Source: Loripinus fragilis (lineage: Eukaryota > Mollusca > Bivalvia > Lucinida > Lucinidae). From it: DNA of 64,000 nucleotides. A program made the translations under genes and the position numbers. Below, in pieces: positions 1-11,500 of this stretch. The notes under the pieces are model-generated. The model saw only the letters and a list, made by a program, of their open reading frames with translations. It did not search any database and was not told the DNA's origin. How positions within the stretch are numbered: the stretch's first letter is position 1; the number at the start of each line of letters is the position of its first letter. The stretch lies in contig OZ026515.1 in the NCBI GenBank assembly GCA_964019695.1, positions 134,660,549 through 134,724,548 on the forward strand, written 5' to 3'.

Positions 1-50
1 TGTCTTGAATATAATAGATTAACTTGCTACATGCCTTAATTGATATTTTT

Positions 51-515
51 GCCGGGCCCTGTAGCACAGTCAGTAACGTGTCTGACTGCAGATCCAGGGA
101 GCCCACAGGGCTCGAAAATAGCACTCGTCTGCTCGTATTTACGAGTGCCTCAGGCTGCAGGGCAAGTGAAAATTTTGATATTTCTAGTGAAAATTAAAAA
201 AATTCCCATATATGCCAATCATTTTTGTGATGCAGGGCAAGTGCCAATTTTCAGGTGTTTCGAGGCTTTGCCCAGTTTAATCCCGGCCCGGTCCCATACT
301 TTCATGGATATTGATCATGAAGTAATTTCTAGTCATTCTCCTTCCTTCCGCTGATTGAAGAAGGGTTTTTGTCAGTTACAAGCGAGAGTATGTGCACTAA
401 GTACTGGATAACCGCTTAGTCAAGCTTGCCCAGGAAAAAAATATAGTTAGGTGAACTGCTGACATGACCATAGCTGTTGACTGGGATGTTAAGCATCAAA
501 CCAAAGCAACTTAAA
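51..515 (+). mobile_element. tRNA-derived SINE (type 1), interrupted in its promoter
   Basis: The head gtagcacagtcagtaacgtg carries a box A-like block. At about 101-273 an unrelated segment of about 173 bases is inserted before the box B half (agtttaatcccggcccgg). The conserved body follows: attgatcatgaagtaatttc, ttccgctgattgaagaaggg, cagttacaagcgagagtatg, tcaagcttgcccagg. Confidence 0.7.
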
Positions 516-747
516 TTAACCCTAGGATTATATGGGCTGTGATGCAAGAAAATTTGTCTTCGGAGTTTCTGACAAAGTGATATTCAAACCAGACTGCGTG
601 GCTACAGAGACTAGCTAGAATAGTTAAATTTCACTTGTAGCAAGTGTTGGTATGACACTTACCAATAAGCAAATAACAAAGGCGCTGATCAGACTGGGCG
701 GATGTGCAGGCTGGCCTGGGCCTTTCTTGTTCTCAAACCCCAAAGAA

Positions 748-1067
748 ATCAGGCTGCGTAGCGCAGTCAGTAACGTGTCTGACTGCAGATACGTGTCTAA
801 CTGCAGATACAGGGGTCGCAAGTTCGATCCCGACCTGGTCCCATTCTTTTGCAGAGATTGATCATGAAATGATTTCTACGGCCATTCTCCCTTCCGCTGA
901 TTTAAGAAGGGTTGTTGTCAGTTACAAGCGAAAGTATGTGCAGGAAATACTGGTTAACTGCTTAGTCAAGCTTGCCCAGGAAGAAAGTTTGGTTAGGTGA
1001 ACTGACCATCCCCGACATGACCTTAGTTGATGACTGGGATGTAAAGAACCAGACAAACAAACAAAAC
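748..1067 (+). mobile_element. tRNA-derived SINE (type 1)
   Basis: The head has gcgtagcgcagtcagtaacg and a clear box B, gcaagttcgatcccg. A 17-base part (gtgtctgactgcagata) is duplicated in tandem. The body matches the other copies and ends in an acaaacaaac tail. Confidence 0.8.
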
Positions 1068-1362
1068 CTGAAGACAGGTTTTCTCGTGTAGAGATCCATA
1101 TGAAACCCACAAACACATCTTCTGAACATGATAAAACATTTGCAAAGTTTAAAAGATTGATTAAAAAACTGAACGAGGAATTGTACACACGAGGGGAGAC
1201 CCAAACCATGCACAATGGAAAACAAAATTCTATGTTCCCTCGCTTTCTTTCAATACTTAGAAAGCCATGTACAGTATAGTCCCATAATAACATTCTGTTT
1301 GGTGTCCATATGAATGAACAGTATTGTAAGTGAATCATGTTATAAATGAACATTTTTACATA

Positions 1363-1409
1363 TGAATTATAGGAAAAGTTACCATTCTATGGTCATTTTC
1401 CTATAATTC
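1363..1409. repeat. Short inverted repeat
   Basis: 'gaattataggaaaa' and 'ttttcctataattc' are separated by about 18 bases. Otherwise 1070-2270 shows only unassigned AT-rich DNA. Confidence 0.4.
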
Positions 1410-2021
1410 TTTTGTAAAATTCCATGGTAAAGAAAATTTAGGAGCCACATGACCATGTCTGTGCTATAACATGGTATGTTATAAAGGAACTGCACTGTAT
1501 CATTACCCATAATTTGTTTGATCTAACTTGTGTCATGTTTCTTGTTGTTGATATGATACTGTAAATTTGGAAACTTTCGCTAGATTTGTATTTTTGCGAA
1601 CAGCGTTAAAAGACATATTTGTCTAATTAAAAATTCACAACTAAGGCATTATTTACCAACATCAGTTAACGGCAGAGTGATTTCTTCATTTCCCAAGGAT
1701 TTTACTTTCATGAAACAGTTCTGCGAAAATAAAACCCTCACGAAAATTTCAGAATTTACAATACCACCATAAAGGCTCAACATCTCAAGAGTTTTGTCAC
1801 ATGCTGGTATATTAATTGTTCAAGGATTTGTATGTCTAGATTTTTGACTTTCAAAGGAGCTTTTACCCATGTATACTAGGGCAGATCATAAAGTTTCAGG
1901 CATAACCTACAAAAGCCTTTCATATTGCAAGGTCATAACCTTGACCTTGTATTATACATATATGCTGAAAATAATGAGCAATATTGATTGTCTCTATTTG
2001 AGACCTAGAACTTTTTCATCA

Positions 2022-2052
2022 GTCATCATCATCATCATCATCATCATCATCT
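2022..2052 (+). repeat. (TCA)n microsatellite
   Basis: About ten units of tca. Confidence 0.9.
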
Positions 2053-2272
2053 TTTTGATCTGCCCTCAAATGTAAAGTCAATGGTGCTTTTGTTGAAGTA
2101 TATGAAGACCACTTTAATGTGTTCATTTCTTTCTACCTGATTTGTGTACAGATATTTTGTTGTAAGAAAAAAACAATTATCATGCTACTCTTTCACAGTT
2201 TGGACTGACTATAATTTTGTTAAATATAGCTTGATCATAGCTTGGCTCCAACACAGAATTTTTCAAAAAGTA

Positions 2273-2416
2273 TTACTGTAAACTCTGTGTAAGATGTAAC
2301 TCAAAAATAGACATTTGGAGCATTCTGCAATACTTTTGACCTCCATTAAGCGATAATTGATTTTCGGTCTTTTTGAGAGTGGCCGTTTTTCACAGGTTTT
2401 ACTGTATAGGAAAACG
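2273..2416. mobile_element. TA-flanked palindromic MITE (gcattctgcaatactttt family), partial
   Basis: It starts near tactgtaaactctgtgtaag and ends acaggttttactgta. Fuller copies are at 53571 and 63011. Confidence 0.6.
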
Positions 2417-2534
2417 ACTAAATGGTCAAATACTAAACAAATATTTTTTCAAGGTTTTGATTATCTCCATATTCAATGTTATTTCCCAACGCTGCAAGTG
2501 TGTGGTCATTCTGTACATCTCAGTCAACAATTTT

Positions 2535-2690
2535 TCAGTCGTCAGGACATTGTCCTGTCTTCCTAGGTTGATCCAGTACTAAGCAGAGGATAAAGTATCT
2601 TGCTCAAGGACACAACACAGTGACTCTGGTGAGTCTCAAACTAGCAACCTTTCGATCCCAAGTCTAACACTATACCACTGCACTCCTTAA
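2535..2690 (-). mobile_element. Diverged relative of the type 2 SINE
   Basis: 'tccagtactaagcagaggat', 'cttgctcaaggacacaacac' and 'accactgcactcc' are in the same order as in the type 2 SINE on the minus strand. Confidence 0.6.
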
Positions 2691-2759
2691 TCTGAATATA
2701 AATTAGAAAAAAAAAAAACACCTCCTGGTCTGAATCAAATTTATCCCAGACTTATTTCA

Positions 2760-2970
2760 TCTTGACTCAATTAATGCTGGGTAATTTTTATGCCTTTGTT
2801 GTCATCTGCTGACTTTTTTCAAAATTAACTTTTTTGAAAAAAACCTTTCAGGAACACTATCAGAGTGTTGAATGGTTTGGATCCAGATCAGGACCAACAT
2901 TTTGTCAGTCATGATCTGCGTGCAAACCGTTTGTGAAGGTCATCAGCAGATGACAAAGGCAAAGAGTTAA
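2760..2970. mobile_element. Hairpin MITE (gtttggatccagatcagg family), copy 1
   Basis: A degenerate palindrome with 'gtcatctgctgactttttt' near the left, 'tttggatccagatcagg' at the centre and 'atcagcagatgacaaagg' near the right. Other copies are at 3655, 4430, 55860, 56165, 57645 and 61530. Confidence 0.6.
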
Positions 2971-3249
2971 AATAACTGTTCTCAAAAATGCTGTTGTATA
3001 TATGTATAAATCATTGACTTGTGTACATTTGTATAGATCATTCATAGTTACTTTTTATGATTCTGTTATAGATTTTATTACTGTTTATTTTGAAACATGC
3101 CATATTTGTCGAGGTATTTTGTTTTCACTGTGTTCATAGTTACTTGTGCCTGTATCTGCATGGCATAAAAGCACCCGATAGGCAGCAATGGAAAATGCTC
3201 TTAACAGTCGTCAAACACAGATAAAAAATAGCTAGAAGCAGTGTTTTTG

Positions 3250-3290
3250 ATTGCCATTTGTCGCCGAACTGCGACAAATGGCAATTGAAA
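3250..3290. repeat. Short hairpin
   Basis: 'ttgccatttgtcg' pairs with 'cgacaaatggcaa' around a short loop. Confidence 0.5.
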
Positions 3291-3417
3291 ACTCTGTTTC
3301 TAACAATTTTTATCTACATTCATTAATATTATTAACATTTTCCATTGCTCCTATCCAGTGTAATAAATTAGACTGAGAAAATGGTACTCATTACACATAC
3401 CTTAAGTCATTCTTAAA

Positions 3418-3656
3418 TGAGCTGCGACATGTGATTTCCAAAAATGAGGTATTTTGACATGTGTAGACTCAGACAAGCCTGTGAAGCCTCCTTTTAAGCT
3501 TAGAAACTCCAAATGATGTTCCGTCAGTAGCTTAATACTCATAGAATATTGAAGCGATTAGCAAAGGCTCTGATCAGACTGTGCGTGTGCGCAGGCTGGT
3601 TGGAGCCTTTGCTGGTCGCACATACCACATTTTTAGAAATCGCATGTTGCAGCTTT
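3418..3656. mobile_element. MITE with TIR gagctgcgacatgtgatttcc, copy 1
   Basis: The left end agctgcgacatgtgatttcc mirrors the right end near gaaatcgcatgttgcagct. The inner hairpin is caaaggctctgatcagactg. A second copy in inverse orientation lies at 4714-4945. Confidence 0.6.
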
Positions 3657-3850
3657 TATACATTCTTAAACTCTTTAGCTGTTAGTGTCGTCTGCTGATA
3701 ATCTATGCAAACCTTTTGGATCCAGATCAGGCCCGACATAATATCGGGCCTGATGCGGATCCAAACTGTTTGACACTCTGATGGTATTCTTGAGAAGTTG
3801 TTTTGAAAAGTTAATTTTTTTAAAAAATCAGCAGACAATAAAATTAAAAA
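3655..3850. mobile_element. Hairpin MITE (gtttggatccagatcagg family), copy 2
   Basis: The central perfect hairpin is ggcccgacataatatcgggcc. The outer arms carry 'gtcgtctgctgataa' and 'aatcagcagacaat'. Confidence 0.62.
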
Positions 3851-4077
3851 TCATGAAAAAATTGGTAAATATAAGTCCTATTGCAATCTTAGTGGCAAAA
3901 ATCTTTTTGTGACATTCAAGCAGTTCTTAAAGTTAAAGCATTTGAGTTTTCCAGAAAATTGCAAGATATGCCATGTATAAGTTGTCTGCGAATGCTTTAA
4001 GAGCGCTTCATGCACAAAGTTGCCCTTATTTTTAAGAAAGTGTCTTTGTGTTGATTGTTTACATCCCAGCCAACATT

Positions 4078-4230
4078 TTTCTGTTATGTGGAGACAATTT
4101 CCTGACAAGTACTAAGCAGATGATAAGGTGTCTTGCTCAAGGTCACAACTTAGTTCCTCCGATGAGTCTCGAACCTGTGACCCTTTGATCTCAAGTCTAA
4201 AGCTCTACCACTACACTCCTCAGATGTGTC
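4078..4230 (-). mobile_element. Diverged relative of the type 2 SINE
   Basis: 'agtactaagcagatgataag', 'cttgctcaaggtcacaactt' and 'ctctaccactacactcc' (box A region) mark it. Confidence 0.6.
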
Positions 4231-4429
4231 ATATATATGTATTAAAGTTTTGTTAGCCTTTGTTGCCTTACAAAGTATAGTAGGGAATCCATGGAAGGGA
4301 GTTTCATAGTATTTCAGGCATTTATCATTTGTATGAAAATAAAAGTATTTTTTTGTATTAAGCTGTTTGTTCATCCATTCATGCACTAGTTGTAGTCCCT
4401 TGAACTAGTAAATTTGATCATTTATAAAC

Positions 4430-4630
4430 CTTAACTCTTTGCATTCTGGGTAATTTTCCATGCTTTTGTCATTGTCTGCTGACTTTTTTTCGAAATTAAA
4501 AAAAAAATTCAGGAACACTATTAGTGTGCCAAACGGTTTGGATCCAAATCAGGCCCGACATTTTGTCGGTCCTGATTTGGGTCCAAAGTGTATGCAAAGG
4601 TTATCAGCAGATGACAAAAGTCGCCGCTAC
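4430..4630. mobile_element. Hairpin MITE (gtttggatccagatcagg family), copy 3
   Basis: The left end aactctttgcattctggg and the centre ggcccgacattttgtcgg are intact. The right arm ends near cagcagatgacaaaag. Confidence 0.62.
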
Positions 4631-4713
4631 CAAGAAAAGGCTAGAAATCATGCCAAAAACAATTTTATTTCATTTTATGTTTGGGACTAAAAAAGTGTTT
4701 TGAATAATCCTAA

Positions 4714-4945
4714 TTTGAGCCGCAACATAAGTTTCCAACAATGTGGTATGTGTGACCAGCAAAGCCTCAGATCAGCCTGCACATACGTGCAGTCAGATCA
4801 AAGCTTTTGCTAGTCACTTCAATATTCTATGACTTAAGCTACTGACCGAACAGCATTTGGAGTTTATAAGCTACACAGGTTGGTGTGAGACTATTTATGT
4901 TGAAATGCCACATTGTTGGAAAACACGTCGCGCCTCATTTTGTGT
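4714..4945. mobile_element. MITE related to 3418-3656, inverse orientation
   Basis: 'gagccgcaacataagtttcc' at the left, 'ccagcaaagcctcagatcag' and a right end near 'ttggaaaacacgtcgcgcctc'. It carries the same blocks as 3418-3656 in reverse order. Confidence 0.58.
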
Positions 4946-5395
4946 TTAATGTTGGTCAGGTCTAAAAGCCTACCAATATGCCTAGCACAGCTGCTGAGCT
5001 TTTTTTTTTTGCTGAGCCTGATGTTTCATATATAGTTGGAATACATCTGAGTTTACCTATTTGTAAAAATATCAGATAGGCTATATACTGTACAACAAAT
5101 GCATTTTAATTAACCCTTTGTATACTGCAGACCCCATAAGGAGTATTTTGGCAAACCATGAAGACCCAGATGAAATGGCACAGAATGTGATTTCATCAGT
5201 GGTTGCACTGTATGCTATACTGAAAGCAATCTTCAGGAACATCACAAATTATCTAATAATACCTGTTTGAATATTCAAGATCAAAATTTGGTTATAACCT
5301 GTGACCTCATGAATTTGTACAATGAGCTATCCCAGGACCTTTCATTGTATCAAACTAGATGGGAAAAGTCCATTAGTATGCAAGGGGCTAATTAA

Positions 5396-5562
5396 CCCTT
5401 TACTCCATAATAACGCCCTTTGACGCCTTTGAAATACAAACGTATCATGTATTTGAAAATAAAAATGCTCCATTTTCCATAATACTTTCATGAGTATTTA
5501 AAACTTAACTAAAATTTTCGTGAATTTTTTCAATTTTGTCTAAAAATAGAAAATGATGTTAT
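5396..5562. mobile_element. Left part of a TTAA/ccctttactccat MITE, split by the hAT-like insertion
   Basis: It is homologous to 39086-39240. It resumes at 7849 (gatctaaaaatagcc) and soon loses similarity, so the right terminus is worn or lost. Confidence 0.6.
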
Positions 5563-6269
5563 GATCTACAGGGTTCCCACGAGCACTGGAAAACCTGGAA
5601 AATCACAAAAAAAAGTTCCATGCATGGAAAAATCATGGAATTTGAAAAAACAACAACTGAAAAATCATGGAAAAATCATGGAATTTTGTGAAATAATTTG
5701 TGTGTTTGACTGCTTGTTTTCTGGTTACTGGTAATTTAAGTTTTTACTATTGTTTCATAATGCATGTTCAGTCCACAACAGGGCCTGCTCTTGTTGTGCC
5801 TGATGTTTTATAGTCAGATACATGTAGCCTTAAAAGTGTATGCAATATAGGCATGTCAGAAGTATTCATTTATTTGTATATAAGGTCTAACCAAAAGATA
5901 TTCATACGTTTTTGAATGGAATGTAAAAGCCACATTGAATCTTTTGACCTATCACATTCTTAATTTGCAGGGTGAATCATATAAAACAGGCATTCAAGCG
6001 GGCCCTACAATTCATACTTTTTTATTCTACTTTTCCCTACATTTTCATGAAAATACCTTACTGCTTTCTCCTTTAATTGCACGCTGGTGGGTCGGACTTC
6101 AGACTCTATGACGATTCCGACTTAAAGACTTATCTATTGATGAGATGGTAGGGGCCTGATGCTTTGGTTGTTGTCAGGCCCACCAGGGTTTACCTGTTGG
6201 ATTTCTTTTGCTCCGGTATTCAGTTTTATGTACTGTTGAGTCCCTATCTTTGTTTTATCTCCTTTTTAT

Positions 6270-6600
6270 ATCATGATTCATATGTTCTAGGAGATGATGC
6301 ATGGATAAGTTAGGGGTCTTTCATGCAAACCAAACATATGTCTTGATCCACATCTGAACTAAGGGTGAGGATGGCGCTGCGAAACCAGTTTAAGCCCTCC
6401 AGTAAAATATTTTACTGACCGTTCCAAGGCGGAACTTCTTTTGTGGATCATTTGTGTTATTTATGTCTTGTGATTGTCATGCTTTTGCGTCTGTTCATTG
6501 CTGCCTTGTGGTCACCAGCTGGGAAAGGGCTGACCTTTTGGCTCTTGTTTGTGATGTTTATTGTGGTTTGTTACTTTCCCATGTGGTACTTGATAATATC
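6270..6600 (+). repeat. Fragment sharing sequence with PLE end regions
   Basis: 'agtttaagccctccagtaaa' and 'accgttccaaggcgg' resemble the Naiad 3' flank (minus strand of 8281-8340). It is probably an old PLE end piece. A separate short repeat at 6090-6185 also occurs around 35520-35605 and 36209-36250. Confidence 0.35.
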
Positions 6601-6846
6601 AATTCCTGATCTTTGCCATCTTTCTTACTTTTACTATCATAACTTTCTCACCTAAAATGTCATTTATGCAATAAAATCATCAGAGAAATTTCCCCGCTCG
6701 ATCGCTCGCTCAAATTTCTCAATAATTAAACTTGTTTTTGGGTAAATGACCACTCAATTTCTCACTTTGAAGTTTTCAGCTGCAAAAGTCATTCTGTTTG
6801 TGGATAACTTTATTGTCACCACTTTTATTCTGCTTATTTTGATATA

Positions 6847-7323
6847 CAGTCAAAACTCTTTATAACGTCACTCATTATAACAGAATATTCAATATCTGAC
6901 ACAAATATGCTGGGAACGGATCTGTTTCCATTAAAATCCCTCTTTATAACAGAATATTCACTTAACGACTCCGACAGTACTTCTGGGAACAAAAATACAT
7001 TTTCTATTGAAAATAAAGTCATTATAACAGAATTTTTACCATGTGTCAGACAATTTTGTGATAAGATCAAGGTATTTCGCATGAACAGGTATCTGTCTCA
7101 TTTGATAAGAGGAAAGCTTTGTGCATTTTGATGCAAAATGAAGCTGAATTGATGTATACATTTGGAACAATGGTATTTTAATTCATTTGTATGATATTTT
7201 CTGCTACCAAATGATTATGATGTTGAAATGAGGTACTTGTCAGAATTTCTTTATAACAGCAAATTCACTTTAACGTCAAAAAAGCTTGGAACAAACATTG
7301 TCGTTATAAAGAGAGGTTGACTG
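6847..7323. mobile_element. Pogo/Tigger-like MITE (477 bp) nested at the third level
   Basis: Its ends, cagtcaaaactctttataac and gttataaagagaggttgactg, are inverted and flanked by TA on both sides. Internal 'ctttataacagaatattca' blocks recur, mirroring the end. No ORF of note. Confidence 0.65.
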
Positions 7324-8036
7324 TATTATCATTAATTTAATGACTCATTGTTATGAATTATTGGTTTGAAAAAGCCCTACTTTCCCTACCTTTAACATTG
7401 GATAATCCCTACTTTTTCAAAAAGTTTCTCCATACTTTTTCCCTACTTTTTAGTGGAAGGGCACTTGAAAGCCTGAATAAAAGTTAATCAAAATACATCA
7501 TCATAAAACTTTTGGAGCCATTTCAATTCAATCATCCAGGTAGTATGGTGTTTATGATTTTAAAATTGGCCATATAAGTGACCTTTTCGGCTAGTTATTT
7601 GGGAAAAGATATAGAATGATGAATTATTGAAAGAAATATTGAAAGAAATATTGAAAAGATATAAGAAAGACATGTTCTAATAACAGTTACTCACAATTAT
7701 GCTCAATGTGGTAAAGAATACTGAGGATGCTGCGAAGAGGGTAGGTTGGATGTCGCATGTTAAATGATCATGGAAATTACATTATTGATCGTGGAAAAAT
7801 CATGGAAAAATCATGGAATTATGTTTTTGAATTTCTGTGGGAACCCTGGATCTAAAAATAGCCTAAGGCCAAGATGTGTTTGTGAAACTCTTAATCTCCA
7901 TACACAGCCCTCTTCTTCAGCAATTTGATTTGCTGGTGGGCTGATGGAGGCCCACACACTTTATACTCTATTTGAAATAAAAATACCCAACAAATATGAT
8001 CTAGATCTTCCACAGGCACAAATCAAAAACAGTAAT

Positions 8037-8243
8037 TGAGTATGATCAGGAAATACCACAATCACAAACTGCAGACAACCCCGTGGCACCGTGAGGAAGA
8101 GCCGCTCAACCATCACAAGACACCAGGAAGACAAATTAAGCAAAGCAATCAGCTCTCTCTTCCCCATCAAGATGATTGCAAAACTAGAATGGACATAAAG
8201 TAACGTACAACAAAACATAGAACAATTACAGACTCCCACAATG
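8037..8243 (-). repeat. Pseudo-LTR copy at the 3' side of the Naiad element
   Basis: This is nearly identical to 12162-12368, with scattered single-base differences and a few short indels at most. It contains the phrase seen on the minus strand as 'gggagtctgtaattgttct'. Its long minus-strand ORF is an accident of the repeat. Confidence 0.85.
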
Positions 8244-8584
8244 GGAGTAACAATAAACAAAAAAGTCAACAACAACAGAACCACCGCCTTAGAACGGACA
8301 GCAGCCTAAGCCACCGGGGGGCTTAAATGCATTTTACTGGTACCAAATCTTCGCCCTAGATTCTGCTGTTGTTGAAGTACAAGAAATGTTCAGCTCGCAT
8401 GGAAGCCATCTAACTAATGCAATGTATCATCATGGAAAACACTCTAATCAAATTAACACTCCATGATGAAACAAAGAAAAGGGCTCATGACTCACAGATA
8501 GTCAGAGCTAAAGAAAACCTCAAGTTGAGCCACGGTGGGTCCAGCTACAGATAAGCATCAGGCACCAACCCACTGATTAAAGCT
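8244..8584 (-). other. 3' untranslated region of the Naiad element
   Basis: This is noncoding sequence between the TAA stop and the pseudo-LTR. A similar stretch occurs at 31100-31180, behind another PLE fragment (shared 'cagagctaaagaa' and 'gttgagcca'). If the UGA codons are read as selenocysteine, a SECIS hairpin should be here. I could not recognise one by eye. Confidence 0.5.
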
Positions 8585-11500
8585 TTACGTCAGAGCCGTC
8601 ATAGAGGCTGAGGCCTGACCCACCGTCGTGCAATTAAAGAGGAAACCATAGCTATAAACCGTGATTGGGTTTAAAACTAGGCATGCAGATTGTTGCATGA
8701 TATCCAAATTATATCCAACCCTTATATAACGTTTTACTATCTTTTTGAATTGATCACTAAAATTAGGTTTTCCAACAATTCGTTTGAATTTATAGACTAA
8801 ATCACCATAAAATATAGGTTCTGATATGCCTTGTTGCAGAAGAGTTTTTAACCCAATGTTGTATTTAACAATTAACTCTGAGTGTCTGTAGTAGAATTTA
8901 GAAAATGCTTTTCGAATTTTATGATATCTATAACCTTGTTTTAATAATTTAGCAGTTAAAAATAAGTTTCTGTTGTTGAAGTCATCAACATTAGAGCACA
9001 CTCTAGCAAAACGAATAAGCTGAGAAATATATACACCATAGGAAGGAGAGCGAGGAACATCTCCATCAAGAAATGGGAAATTTACTATTTCAAAATTAAA
9101 ATCATCCCGTTTATCATAAATTTTAGAAGAAACTATGCCATTTGTTATTGACAAGTTCAAGTCCAAAAACGGAGCTTCAGTATCAGAAGAATTTGCCTTA
9201 TTTAACTGAAGTTCAGTGGGATATATCTGACCTACCATTTGTTCAAAATAAGGATTATCAATATTAAGTAAGTCATCTAAATATCTGGAGGTAGAGTTAA
9301 AAGCTTCAATAATATCAGCTTGATTATTGTCTGACAGAGATAACTTTATTAACATAAAGTCTCTCTCATAACAAAACAAAAACAAATCTGCAACAAAAGG
9401 AGCACAATTAGTACCCATTGGAATACCGACAATTTGTCTATATAATTTAGAGCCAAATCTTATAAATATATTGTCCAAAAGATAATGGAGTGCATCACAC
9501 ATTTTCTGACATGACCACAATTTATATCGCTTAGGTTGTTCAGAAGGAAAAAAGGCATTTTTATCATTACAAGCCAAATAAAGTGAGCCCTCTCTGTTAA
9601 ATGTTTGTTCAATTAATTCTGTTAGTTTATCTTTTATTAGATTATGAGGCAATGTAGTATAGAGAGTAGAGAAATCATATGTAGACAAACCAGATGCTAG
9701 AAAACCTCTAGACTTCAATTTATTAAGAATTTCACCTGAATTTTTAATAGACCAAAATAAATTTTTACCATTTCTTTCATAATTTGTTGTGCAATATTTA
9801 ATGACATGGTTTTTAATCGCAGTGAGGCAAGAAGTCAAAAGAATAGACAACTCAGTAGTTGTACATGCACTAGAATAAGCAATAAAACGTGACTTAATGG
9901 CCGTTTATGAAGTTTAGGTAACCAGTATAACGTAGGAAGCTTGCTATGGTCCTCATCAACAAACAACCCAAACTTAGCTGCCATATGGCATCGATGCCTA
10001 TCAACGATAGACGTCTCATCATGCCTGTTATGCTCATATGTTTGGCAGTGCTAAGTTCTTGCTAAAGGGTGTTAATATAGTACCTTTCTCAAACGACCAC
10101 AACATTGTTAGCAGCCTTATCTGCGGGGGCAAAAACGAACTTCCTATGGAATTCCTGGATCCCTTTTTCAAGTGTCTAAAAGTGAATTTAGGTTTAGGTG
10201 GTAGAAGATCTAAATTGTTCCAATAAAATGAAATTCTACCATCAATAATTTTGAAAATATTAAGTTTCCAACTATTTAAGGCATTAGACTCAACATGCTC
10301 TCGTTTACACCAGTGATTACAAAATTCTTGTAAGGCTCCTGCAATTTCCTCACGACATGATTTGAAGTCTATTTGCACAGGAAACCTATATTTAGGTCCC
10401 TTACATATAATAGACCGAATTCTTGAATCAGTTATGATTTTTAAATCCCCTGTGACTATATGACCAGCAGGTTGATAGCAGTACTTAGAGTCTATGCAAT
10501 CTCAGGAGTCAGGAATAGAATTTTCGATATCAAGTTCTGTTACTAATTTGTTATAGTTAAAAACAGTACTACGAATAGGTTTATTAAACTTATAACAAAT
10601 GATAGGGGATTCCTTATTTTCAAAATAGGTAGGAATAGAAGAGATAATAGATTTATCTTTAAATATACTGGGTAAGTTAATGAATTCAATCCCCTTGTTG
10701 ACAAATTGAATTTTAATAAAATGTCTAATATGATTAATTTCTGAATCTATATATGGCCGAAGAGCATGTTGAGTGTAACACCGGGTAAGAATTGCTGCAT
10801 CATAAAGTAGATGAGCTCTATCATAGAATTTATTAGCCTCAGTATCCAAATTACGAAGTGAAGATATAGAAAGAGTTACTAAACGTGAAAGGGCCATATG
10901 TCGGCCAGAATGTTTTAAGATGATACTTAATTCTAAAAGAGTTAAAACATGTTTATTTTTGCGTTTTAAATTTCCATTTTTGCGTTTACCATGAGATCAG
11001 TTATTACGTTTACGGATATCTAAAAGAGAAAAAACATCAAAATCAGGTAATGTAGAAATTGTGCCCTCATGGTAAATATTATCATTAAAACCAAGTGGAT
11101 GTGGTGTCTGTAACAATTTTATCCACTTTAATTCTAATTCATGCATAAGAATATTTCTATATCTTTTAGTGGAATTATGACCATATATTATTTTTTCAAC
11201 AGGCTGAATTGAAATACTGCTAGTAGAGTGATTAGTTTGTTTGATATGCCTATAAAGAAAATTATCAACTTTGCGAGGCTTTTTTGTTCGACGATAGTGC
11301 TCAGAAAATCTAGTTTTTAGAAATCTACAAGTTTGGCCAACATATTGCATGCCACAATTTTTCTCTTCTCAAGATAAAACATAAATAACATCAGTTGATT
11401 TTCAATCAAGATCAGAATTAGTAATTACAGAAAAATTGTCTTCCATTAACGTTAGATTTAATAGTTGATTTACAACATAAATGTTTGCAACAGCTACACC

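Larger units (their letters stand above)
5987..7475. mobile_element. Nested DNA transposon (1.49 kb) with TIR caggcattcaag
   Basis: The left end caggcattcaagcgggccct mirrors the right end agggcacttgaaagcctg. Subterminal 'tttttccctac' occurs at both ends. The flanks 'tataaaa' and 'aataaaa' may be a worn duplication. It sits inside the 5569-7848 element. Confidence 0.55.
5569..7848. mobile_element. hAT-like DNA transposon (2.28 kb) with TIR cagggttcccac
   Basis: It begins cagggttcccac and ends gtgggaaccctg. 'gatcta' occurs directly outside both ends (5563-5568, 7849-7854). A related uninterrupted MITE copy at 39086-39305 reads 'gatctaaaaatagc' at the same place, confirming the insertion point. 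The subterminal 'tggaaaaatcatgg' repeats occur at both ends. No transposase is seen. A 6-bp duplication is shorter than the usual 8 of hAT elements. Confidence 0.75.

Noticed and set aside
7961..8284. 107-codon minus-strand ORF with hydrophobic segments, and its relatives at 12158 and 32359
   Set aside because: The three ORFs coincide with pseudo-LTR copies of the Penelope-like element. Their similarity is due to repeat copies, not to a conserved protein.
8244..8584. SECIS element in the Naiad 3' UTR
   Set aside because: Several ATGA words occur, but I could not pair a convincing stem with the needed GA partner and apical A-rich loop by eye. Not claimed.
10034..10036. A fifth TGA in the Naiad frame as a selenocysteine codon
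   Set aside because: A TAA follows two codons later and the protein similarity moves to another frame here, so this TGA lies past a frameshift.
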